10,685 nucleotides of DNA from an archaeon (GCA_027021185.1 JALUUU010000120.1:1-10685); one strand, 5' to 3'. Shown: positions 1 through 5,074, numbered from the stretch's first letter. The notes: generated by a model not told the origin, from the letters alone. Program-made: numbers and translations.

Positions 1-334
1 CGCCCTCTGGACATGGGGCCTTAGCTGCCGACTCTTCTCCGTAGCCAGGAGCCTCACCATAGCCCGGAGCTTCACCGTAGCCAGGAGCCTCACCATAGCC
101 CGGAGCTTCACCGTAGCCAGGAGCCTCACCATAGCCCGGAGCTTCACCGTAGCCAGGAGCCTCACCATAGCCCGGAGCTTCACCCTCGGCGCCAGCCTCG
201 GGGCACGGAGCGCCTTTGACTACCTTCTTTTTTTCTTTCACGTACTCCGGGAAAGGTGGACCCATGCTGTAAGCTGTGATGTAACCTAGGGCCGCCACTA
301 CAACTATACTGAGCAATAGTATGTCCTTCTTCAT
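1..334 (-). CDS. Exported or membrane-anchored GEAPGY-repeat protein, 3' end outside window
   Basis: Partial gene: 111 codons are visible and no stop is reached. It starts at ATG 332-334 with an AGAGGTAGG Shine-Dalgarno-like stretch about nine bases upstream, 29 bases after the TusA stop on the same strand, so it is probably the third gene of the sulfur operon. Residues 1-24 (MKKDILLLSIVVVAALGYIT...) form a signal peptide or anchor helix. A short charged stretch (EYVKEKKKVVK) follows, then the motif APCPE, then eight exact GEAPGY hexapeptides, then a second APCPE just before the edge. The repeat region has no hydrophobic core and should be extended and surface exposed. I recognise no family. 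Gly/Tyr/Pro-rich composition recalls structural envelope proteins, including sulfur-globule proteins, but that is analogy only. The two flanking cysteines could form a disulfide or bind a ligand. Function unknown. Confidence 0.8.
   Translation of the reverse strand, partial: MKKDILLLSIVVVAALGYITAYSMGPPFPEYVKEKKKVVKGAPCPEAGAEGEAPGYGEAPGYGEAPGYGEAPGYGEAPGYGEAPGYGEAPGYGEAPGYGEESAAKAPCPEG
41..184. repeat. Four perfect tandem copies of a 36-bp unit
   Basis: Units lie at 41-76, 77-112, 113-148 and 149-184 and are identical at all positions I checked. Each unit encodes two GEAPGY hexapeptides using alternating synonymous codons (GAA/GAG, CCG/CCT, TAT/TAC), so the DNA period is 36 bp while the protein period is six residues. 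The array is wholly coding and in frame, a minisatellite likely to vary in copy number. Confidence 0.95.
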
Positions 335-363
335 CTAAGACCTACCTCTGTGTGTGTAAACAA

Positions 364-609
364 CTATTTCTGGATCTTTAGGACGAAGACTCCGCCGTTA
401 GAGCTCTTGTCGATGATCTTGTATCCCCTTTTGTTGCAAGCCATCGTGATGGTCTCGTTGGAAGAAGGGTTATCAAAGACCACTTCCAAAACATCACCCG
501 GCTTCAGCTTTTCCAGAGATTTCACTGTATATAGCTGGGGATGGGGACACACATATCCCTTGACATCGAGCTCGTAGAGCCCATTTCCCTTTTGGGTCAG
601 TTTTACCAC
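364..609 (-). CDS. tusA: TusA/SirA/YeeD-family sulfur carrier protein
   Basis: An 81-residue protein of normal length for the TusA family, small cytosolic carriers that hold sulfur as a persulfide on the cysteine of a CPxP motif. Here the motif is CPHP at residues 21-24, in the usual place after the first beta strand (LYELDVKGYVC). The following helix (residues 26-36) and the LKPGDVLEVVFDN stretch fit the fold; a second cysteine lies at 58. The start is GTG at 607-609, chosen because a strong AGGAGGTG Shine-Dalgarno lies five bases upstream. It sits 42 bases downstream of a YeeE/YedE transporter gene on the same strand. This matches the known YeeE-YeeD (TsuA-TsuB) pairing, in which the TusA-like partner handles sulfur from imported thiosulfate. 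The exact substrate here is inferred. Family confidence is high. Confidence 0.93.
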   Translation of the reverse strand: MVKLTQKGNGLYELDVKGYVCPHPQLYTVKSLEKLKPGDVLEVVFDNPSSNETITMACNKRGYKIIDKSSNGGVFVLKIQK

Positions 610-614
610 CTGAA

Positions 615-622
615 CACCTCCT
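615..622 (-). promoter_or_regulatory. Shine-Dalgarno of the TusA gene
   Basis: On the minus strand this reads AGGAGGTG, five bases before the GTG start at 609. It is nearly full complementarity to the archaeal 16S tail and decides the GTG start. It lies in the 42-base gap after the transporter stop. Confidence 0.85.
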
Positions 623-651
623 GTGCTGTTTTCATACCTATTATTAACATC

Positions 652-2016
652 TTATTCAATTTCTAAGTCTAGGTCGATCTTGGACAGCTGACGTTCAGTC
701 CACCAAGTCATTCCTTTAACAGCTAGAAACGCTCCAGCACCCATGCCCAAGAAGAACACCCATCCACCTGGGTCACCTCCAGCGGCACGGATGTAGAAAC
801 CCCCAATATTGCATCCTAAGGCTATCCTGGCGCCTACACCCATCAGCACACCGCCTAGGATGGCGAATGTAAAGAGTTCTCTGTTAGGCTTCTTCCACTT
901 GAACTCATTGCTGAGGAGGGCCATAACTGCTGCGCCCAGCATAAGGCCGAAGGACATCCACAGGAGGGGGTTGTTCAGGGGATGCGGCAAACCGTTGGTA
1001 ACTCCGAAGAAGAAGTTATCTCGCATATTCATACCTAGCTTCTCTAAGAACCACGCACCAAATTGGGCCTCCTGACTGGTTATGTACCAGTAGCCCGGAT
1101 CAAAGACCCTTCCGGTCCGGGATACGTCCTCGGTATAACCCATTCTTATCAGAGCTGTTCCGAAGTTATCCATGGAGAACCTGTTTCTCAGCCCCTGAAT
1201 AACCAGGATGTTTAGTCCTGCTACGAGGCCTATGAGGGCTCCGGCGATAGCTGTGCGCTTTGAAGCGGTTATCATGCCCCAGAAACCGGCCAAGTCTTCG
1301 CGGAAGGTCATGCTGACGTTGCCGCCATCAGCCGTAGCCGCGGCAGCTGCCTTCTGCTCCATCAAATCTTTCCTCGTAACGAAGAAATACGTTAGACCTA
1401 AGAGAATTAGCACCACCAGGAATCCATTGATAAGAACATCGCCGATGAAGTATTTTGCATCTCCGTACTGAGAGAAGTAGCTTGATACCCGCACAGTAGG
1501 CTGCTTGAATACGTAGCCCTTGAGGAACTTATCAAAGTATCCTCCCACGTCCACAAAGAGTGCTTGGGAGAACATCATGGCCACAAGAGTTGTGGCAGAG
1601 CTGAGGTTGCCCTCACCGGACTTATAAAGAGTCCCGGTAGCACAGCCTCCTGCAATGACCATTCCCAATCCAAATATAAATCCACCCAATAGCTCATGTA
1701 GACCTAATGGAGCTGGGTGGAAAGTACTCAAACCCTGCACCTCGAGATAAGCAATGACAACCCCGAGGATTACAAGGGCTATCATTATCCCAATATACAT
1801 CCTCGTGACGCGCAGTGCGATAAGGTCCCGCCAGGCCGAAGCAAAGCAGAACCTTCCCCATTGCTGAAGCACACCATAAGTAAACCCGAACCAGGTATAG
1901 GCCACGAGGTATATGTACATGGGGTTTTTTGCATAGTACCATACGCTAACAATCAACAGGAAACCTATGATACCAAAAGCCCATAGTCGACGCCTCGTCT
2001 CAGAATCCGCTTCCAT
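652..2016 (-). CDS. YeeE/YedE (TsuA-like) sulfur-compound transporter
   Basis: Polytopic membrane protein of the YeeE/YedE family (two sulf_transp/DUF395 half-repeats), whose studied members import thiosulfate through a path lined with conserved cysteines. Counting from the upstream ATG at 2064, the signature cysteines are C73 in GRFCFA, C141 in GGCATG and C418 in ALGCNIGG, the last two in the paired re-entrant glycine-rich loops. A charged, alanine-rich insertion near residues 231-255 separates the two halves. The frame opens at 2064 (470 residues), but I place the start at ATG 2016 (454 residues). A GGGAGG Shine-Dalgarno lies seven bases before it, and the TATA box at 2065-2074 would start transcription near 2045, inside the longer version. 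It is the first gene of the operon with tusA and the GEAPGY gene. Some YedE relatives are linked to selenium, so thiosulfate as substrate is likely but unproven. Confidence 0.92.
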   Translation of the reverse strand: MEADSETRRRLWAFGIIGFLLIVSVWYYAKNPMYIYLVAYTWFGFTYGVLQQWGRFCFASAWRDLIALRVTRMYIGIMIALVILGVVIAYLEVQGLSTFHPAPLGLHELLGGFIFGLGMVIAGGCATGTLYKSGEGNLSSATTLVAMMFSQALFVDVGGYFDKFLKGYVFKQPTVRVSSYFSQYGDAKYFIGDVLINGFLVVLILLGLTYFFVTRKDLMEQKAAAAATADGGNVSMTFREDLAGFWGMITASKRTAIAGALIGLVAGLNILVIQGLRNRFSMDNFGTALIRMGYTEDVSRTGRVFDPGYWYITSQEAQFGAWFLEKLGMNMRDNFFFGVTNGLPHPLNNPLLWMSFGLMLGAAVMALLSNEFKWKKPNRELFTFAILGGVLMGVGARIALGCNIGGFYIRAAGGDPGGWVFFLGMGAGAFLAVKGMTWWTERQLSKIDLDLEIE

Positions 2017-2023
2017 TACTTTT

Positions 2024-2029
2024 CCTCCC
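2024..2029 (-). promoter_or_regulatory. Shine-Dalgarno deciding the transporter start
   Basis: Minus strand GGGAGG, then seven bases, then ATG 2014-2016. The in-frame ATG at 2064 has no such site, which favours the shorter protein. Confidence 0.75.
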
Positions 2030-2064
2030 ATCGAGTTCTGAATCGGGCTGATATATTGCCGCAT

Positions 2065-2074
2065 GATATATAAA
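2065..2074 (-). promoter_or_regulatory. TATA box of the sulfur operon
   Basis: Minus strand reads GAAAAATTTTATATATC: a purine-rich BRE-like stretch followed by TTTATATATC. Transcription would begin about 25 bases on, near 2045, giving a leader of about 30 bases that carries the GGGAGG site. The box abuts the upstream ATG at 2064, which argues against that start. Confidence 0.65.
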
Positions 2075-2113
2075 ATTTTTCCTGCGTGGCCTCATCTCCA
2101 TATAAGGTTATAG

Positions 2114-2127
2114 AAAAAATTTTATAA
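2114..2127 (+). promoter_or_regulatory. TATA box of the divergent membrane-protein / radical SAM operon
   Basis: Plus strand AAAAAATTTTATAA. The BRE-like A run plus TTTTATAA (2120-2127) mirrors the box serving the opposite strand at 2065-2074. Predicted transcription start is near 2150, about 40 bases before the ATG at 2191 and about 10 before a nine-codon upstream ORF. Confidence 0.55.
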
Positions 2128-2160
2128 CGTGCCTGCTCCATTCTCTTGAAAGCGGAGCCT

Positions 2161-2190
2161 ATGAGTCAATTTACAAGCTATGAAATCTAA
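2161..2190 (+). CDS. Possible nine-codon leader ORF (MSQFTSYEI)
   Basis: ATG 2161-2163 to TAA 2188-2190, with GGAG at 2154-2157 just upstream. Its stop codon directly abuts the ATG of the following membrane-protein gene, which has no Shine-Dalgarno of its own, so reinitiation or translational coupling is possible. It is short enough to be chance and shows no recognisable attenuator composition. Confidence 0.25.
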   Translation: MSQFTSYEI

Positions 2191-2544
2191 ATGGGGCTCT
2201 TTCAGATAGGCCTCTGTCTTGCGATAGCCGGGACCTGCTACGGCCTTCACAATAGAAGCCCCTCTAGAGCCGCAGGGTACAGGTTGAAGATTTTCGGAGC
2301 AGCCTTCATTTTATATGCCCTGAAGATATCCCGGAGGCTATACGTCCCAGAGGCCAGCCCTTTGCATCCTTCACTGACCCTTTTCCTACAGCACAGCCTC
2401 GGTGTAATATTCTTCATCTTGCTCGGGGCGGTTAGTTTACTGTATCTTGTAGAGCCCTCGAAGAAGAAAAAAGTCCAGAAAATCAGCTACCTCCTTATAG
2501 AGGCCCCGGCGCTCTTCGTCCTGATTTATAATCTTGCTTTATAA
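2191..2544 (+). CDS. Histidine-bearing membrane sensor-like protein, N-terminal part (frameshifted)
   Basis: First part of a polytopic membrane protein split by a frameshift; with the second part it gives about 257 residues. This fragment (117 residues) holds about four hydrophobic segments: roughly 3-18, 32-46, 62-87 and 98-116. It aligns with residues 1-116 of the 677-residue regulator at 8039-10072: LTLFLQHSLGVIFFILLG here matches VTLFYEHIFGIVFFALLG there, including a membrane histidine (H68 here, H71 there). The real coding sequence should change frame at the CTTTA around 2538-2540. Removing one T gives FVLIYNLAYNIIYTLG, which aligns residue for residue with FVLAASLAVQIYAFSIG of the paralogue. 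Without that correction the reading ends at TAA 2542-2544. No signal domain or catalytic motif is present and I recognise no named family. Confidence 0.7.
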   Translation: MGLFQIGLCLAIAGTCYGLHNRSPSRAAGYRLKIFGAAFILYALKISRRLYVPEASPLHPSLTLFLQHSLGVIFFILLGAVSLLYLVEPSKKKKVQKISYLLIEAPALFVLIYNLAL

Positions 2545-2965
2545 TATTATATATACCCTAGGCAACCCCCAGAGCCTCCGCCACACCCTTGCCCTATCCA
2601 AGGCCATGCATGTCTACCAGATAATGGTCCTAATCATCGTAACCGCCGTCATCCTCAGAAAGATAACCCGAAAAGGCTTCCCAGGGGTCTTAACTCTGCC
2701 CAGGAAGTATCCCTTCGGCTTCGGGGTTGTTCTTCTCATGATGGCAGACGTGGGGCACATCCTCAATCTAACGATTCTTCAGGGAAAACCTGATCTGAGC
2801 CTTCTGGAATACGTCCTGACAACTATCTCGCTAATGATAATTACATGGAAAGTTTATGACCTGTCTAAGGAGCCCAGGCCTGGCGAGGCTGAGATAACTA
2901 TGCCCGTGAAAAAAAATATTCCAGGATCACCTCTAAGGTCGTTGAGGAGACCAGACGGGAGATAG
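2534..2965 (+). CDS. Histidine-bearing membrane sensor-like protein, C-terminal part (frameshifted)
   Basis: Continuation in the next frame of the protein begun at 2191. The nominal start is TTG 2534, with an ATG at 2606, but neither has a convincing ribosome site and the open frame overlaps the first part by 11 bases. Three hydrophobic segments remain. HVYQIMVLIIVTAVILRK matches HVLQISILLLVTGIILRR of the 677-residue regulator, and RKYPFGFGVVLLMMADVGHI matches RRYPFGIAAVLMMFAVAAHI. In the rejoined protein the conserved histidines are H68, H140 and H189. After the last helix comes a short basic tail (to residue 257) instead of the regulator's long cytosolic part, so this is a stand-alone membrane module. 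Its stop is four bases before the radical SAM GTG start, indicating cotranscription. Either a true pseudogene, a sequencing error, or (less likely) two coupled polypeptides. Confidence 0.65.
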   Translation: MLYNIIYTLGNPQSLRHTLALSKAMHVYQIMVLIIVTAVILRKITRKGFPGVLTLPRKYPFGFGVVLLMMADVGHILNLTILQGKPDLSLLEYVLTTISLMIITWKVYDLSKEPRPGEAEITMPVKKNIPGSPLRSLRRPDGR

Positions 2966-2969
2966 GGAT

Positions 2970-3224
2970 GTGACTGAGTATAAACCCGCTTTAATCTCTT
3001 GGAACGTCATGGGCCGGTGCAACCTCAGGTGCTCTCACTGCTATATGGATGCCTCTGGCCTGGAAGAGGGCGTCTCAAATGAGCTATGCATCGCCGAGGG
3101 GCTGGGGCTTATTGACCAGATAGCACGCCTCAGCCCGGGAACAATACTTGTTCTGACGGGTGGGAGCCCTTCCTCCGAGAGGACCTCCCTTTGCTGGCGA
3201 AAAGGGCCTCCCATAAGGGATTGA
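2970..3224 (+). CDS. NirJ/AhbC-like radical SAM protein, N-terminal part (frameshifted)
   Basis: First of three pieces of one radical SAM/SPASM gene spanning 2970-4223 (about 417 residues when rejoined). The start is GTG 2970-2972, with GGGAG eight bases upstream and only four bases after the preceding stop. CNLRCSHC (C17, C21, C24) is the CX3CX2C site for the SAM-binding 4Fe-4S cluster. The frame is right up to VLTGG (residues 61-65), which should continue as the GGEP motif. The sequence has GGTGGGAGCCC at 3160-3170; one extra G gives GG-EPFLREDLPLLAKRA. The last 20 or so residues of this open frame (SPSSERTSL...) are therefore out-of-frame nonsense. Radical SAM enzymes of this group modify tetrapyrrole side chains or peptides; the substrate here cannot be assigned. 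Confidence 0.85.
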   Translation: MTEYKPALISWNVMGRCNLRCSHCYMDASGLEEGVSNELCIAEGLGLIDQIARLSPGTILVLTGGSPSSERTSLCWRKGPPIRD

Positions 3225-3751
3225 CGGTGGTTGGGGGAACCAACGGAACCCTCCTTGACGGTTCATGGGTGGATAAACTGATGGACTGCGGTGTTAGAGG
3301 CATGGGCATAATCCTAGATTCCCTCAACCCCGAAAAACACGACGCCTTCAGAGGAGTGAGAGGGGCCTGGAAGAGGACATTACGGGGGATCTCAGCCTGC
3401 AGGAAGAAAGGCCTGGAATTCCAGGTCCAGACAACCGTAGCAAAGGACAACTATGGTGAGATCCCTGAGCTAATAGAGTTCGCCAGCGTGCTGGGGGCCA
3501 GAGCCTTTAACCTATTTTTCCTGGTGTGCACGGGAAGGGGGCAGAGAATGACTGATATCTACCCTCGCCTGTATGAGAGAATGCTTTCTTACATAGCCCA
3601 GATTCAGGATGAATATGAAATGCTCGTTAGAGCGCGGTGCGCCCCTCACTATACCAGGATCTCACTTCTACACGGCAGGGGGATCGGCCTCCTCTGGGAA
3701 ATTCCTTGTTGGCTGTTTGGCGGGGACGTATTATTTCCGGGTGCCCCCTGA
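3191..3751 (+). CDS. NirJ/AhbC-like radical SAM protein, middle part (frameshifted)
   Basis: Middle of the radical SAM gene in a second frame. Real coding sense runs from about 3164 to about 3680; the nominal TTG at 3191 is not a true start. It contains the TIM-barrel strands GLTVVGGTNGTLL, GMGIILDSLNPEKHDAFRG and FQVQTTVAKDN, and the stretch FNLFFLVCTGRG. All are typical of the NirJ/AhbC/AhbD-like radical SAM/SPASM group, as is the later RARCAPHYTRI. Downstream of HGRG the frame is lost at a GGGGG run (3678-3682). Dropping one G gives HGRGSASSGKFLVGCLAGTY, joining smoothly to the SPASM domain of the third piece. The residues after that point in this frame (IGLLWEIPCW... to the stop at 3751) are spurious. 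Confidence 0.8.
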   Translation: MLAKRASHKGLTVVGGTNGTLLDGSWVDKLMDCGVRGMGIILDSLNPEKHDAFRGVRGAWKRTLRGISACRKKGLEFQVQTTVAKDNYGEIPELIEFASVLGARAFNLFFLVCTGRGQRMTDIYPRLYERMLSYIAQIQDEYEMLVRARCAPHYTRISLLHGRGIGLLWEIPCWLFGGDVLFPGAP

Positions 3752-4223
3752 TGGAGTCGTAACCCCATGTCCTTACCTGCCTATCGAGCTCGGGAGCATA
3801 AGAAAAGACAGCCTCAGACGGATATGGGAGACCTCCGAGGTGCTGAAGAAGCTCCGGAACCCCGTATTTAAGGGAAGATGCGGCAGATGCGAATTTGCCG
3901 CCGCCTGCGGCGGATTCAGGGCCCGGGCTTTCGCTGTTCGAGGAGACTACATGGCCGAGAATCCTTGGTGCCTCCACAGACCTGCAAAAAACAACCCCCT
4001 GACGGTGGACAGATTATATAATAATAAGAGTAAGGGGGTTGCCTGGAGCCCTGAGGCAAAGAGGAGGATGGCGCGGGCACAGGCTTTTCTCAGAAGGGGT
4101 ATAGAGAGGCGGGTGGAGCAATATGCCATGGATAGGGGGATGAGAGAGATCACGCCAGAGCTTCTTATGGAGTTGAGGGAGAAGTGGAATGGAAGAGGCT
4201 CGTTCACTGAAAACGGCGGGTAA
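3609..4223 (+). CDS. NirJ/AhbC-like radical SAM protein, SPASM plus PCP_red-like C-terminal part (frameshifted)
   Basis: Third piece of the radical SAM gene; true sense begins near 3683, and the nominal start upstream is a shadow of the middle piece. In rejoined numbering the auxiliary-cluster cysteines are C249 (GCLAG), C267 (TPCPY), C304 and C307 (CGRC), C313 (ACGG) and C334 (PWCLH). The position after CGG, often cysteine in this group (CGGCRARA), is phenylalanine 316 here. After a linker, residues about 359-406 (WSPEAKRRMARAQAFLRRG...YAMDRGMREITPELLMELREKW) resemble the PCP_red domain found at the C-terminus of the light-independent protochlorophyllide reductase B subunit and on some archaeal radical SAM proteins. 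This supports a tetrapyrrole-related role, perhaps in heme or heme-d1-type chemistry, but does not fix the reaction. The stop at 4221-4223 is 63 bases before the next gene. Confidence 0.82.
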   Translation: MNMKCSLERGAPLTIPGSHFYTAGGSASSGKFLVGCLAGTYYFRVPPDGVVTPCPYLPIELGSIRKDSLRRIWETSEVLKKLRNPVFKGRCGRCEFAAACGGFRARAFAVRGDYMAENPWCLHRPAKNNPLTVDRLYNNKSKGVAWSPEAKRRMARAQAFLRRGIERRVEQYAMDRGMREITPELLMELREKWNGRGSFTENGG

Positions 4224-4286
4224 TGGCGATAACCATGCAATAAAAATTAATACGAGCCATGTTTCTAATATGTTAGAGAGAGGAGA

Positions 4287-5024
4287 ATGAGGGTGCCCTT
4301 TCGTATATGGGGGGTTTTCACCATATTCCTGGCAGTTGCCTCCCTTAAGATTATATTTTTTCCCTCCGCCTATATCGAGGGGGACGGGGACCTCGTATCA
4401 GGGGTGTCCAGAGAGGGATTCAGGCTCAATCCATCAAGCCCCCCTGAGGATGTCATCACTCTAAGGGTCTTAGTCGCCGCTGACGAGGAGTACAGAAAAC
4501 GCATGGATGTCATGGGGGCGGGATGGAGGGAGGAAGCCCTGATGGTATTAGAGCGTGCCGATGATGCCTTTTACAGAGACTTCGGAATAAACTTCGCTGC
4601 CACAGGATTCGTGGAATGGGATAGCCCCAACGAGGAGAGCGACGGAGTTACGCTTCTGATAGCGGCCCAGTCTGACCTAGGATGGGGACAGGGGAGGGAT
4701 GGTCACGACATTTTGCTGGTGTTCACAGGACAGGACATCAAGGACTATGCTGGATGGGCCGAGCACTATTACGGCTCCCGAGACGCGGACACAGTCATCC
4801 TCCAGCACCAGTTCGACCTCTGGAGGAGAAATAAAGACTGGCACGTACTGCAGGGGGAGTTGTCGCATCTATTCGGAGCCTCCGACCACGTTTCCCCCAG
4901 CGACCCGATTTACTGGCGCGAAGACATAATGTCCTATAAGTGGCTCTACTACACTGATAAGTGGGACGCTCTCTGCAGTAAGATCATACAGAAGAACAGG
5001 GAGCGCTTTTCCAAGATAAGCTAA
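4287..5024 (+). CDS. Exported metzincin-like protein with degenerate zinc site
   Basis: A 245-residue protein with an N-terminal hydrophobic stretch (about 7-27), a signal peptide or anchor, so the rest should be outside the cell. The C-terminal half resembles a metzincin-type zinc metallopeptidase. The stretch VLQGELSHLFGASDH (187-201) matches the HExxHxxGxxH/D helix, followed by DIMSY (213-217) as the Met-turn. The catalytic glutamate (E191), second histidine (H194), glycine (G197) and D200/H201 are kept, but the first zinc histidine is glycine (G190). Activity is therefore doubtful; it may be a binding protein or use another ligand. The start is uncertain: ATG 4287 is only a couple of bases after AGGAG (4281-4285), whereas GTG 4293 has ideal spacing. 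A weak TATA-like AAAAATTAATAC lies at 4243-4254. A 63-base gap after the radical SAM gene allows its own promoter. Convergent with the DUF3105 gene. Confidence 0.72.
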   Translation: MRVPFRIWGVFTIFLAVASLKIIFFPSAYIEGDGDLVSGVSREGFRLNPSSPPEDVITLRVLVAADEEYRKRMDVMGAGWREEALMVLERADDAFYRDFGINFAATGFVEWDSPNEESDGVTLLIAAQSDLGWGQGRDGHDILLVFTGQDIKDYAGWAEHYYGSRDADTVILQHQFDLWRRNKDWHVLQGELSHLFGASDHVSPSDPIYWREDIMSYKWLYYTDKWDALCSKIIQKNRERFSKIS

Positions 5025-5027
5025 GCA

Positions 5028-5040
5028 CGTATTTTCTTTC
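5028..5040 (+). terminator. Weak pyrimidine tract after the metzincin-like gene
   Basis: CGTATTTTCTTTC follows the TAA at 5022-5024 by a few bases, in the 50-base gap between convergent genes. T-rich tracts without a hairpin are enough for archaeal termination. This one is short. Confidence 0.35.
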
Positions 5041-5074
5041 GATAGCTCTTCAGACATATAGGGTTCTGATAGCT

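Noticed and set aside
41..184. 36-bp direct repeats resembling CRISPR repeats
   Set aside because: Copies are directly abutting with no spacers, and they are an in-frame part of a coding sequence.
2191..2965. Two separate, translationally coupled small membrane proteins
   Set aside because: The 11-base overlap and TTG start make this possible, but gap-free alignment of the frame-corrected join to the paralogue supports one broken gene.
3627..3977. 116-residue open frame antisense to the radical SAM gene
   Set aside because: It lies over the SPASM cysteines, which are clearly meaningful on the plus strand; there is no motif in the antisense frame.
2970..4223. Programmed frameshifting as the explanation for the radical SAM breaks
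   Set aside because: Two shifts of opposite sign in simple G runs, with no slippery heptamer or stimulatory structure visible, fit sequence error or mutation better.
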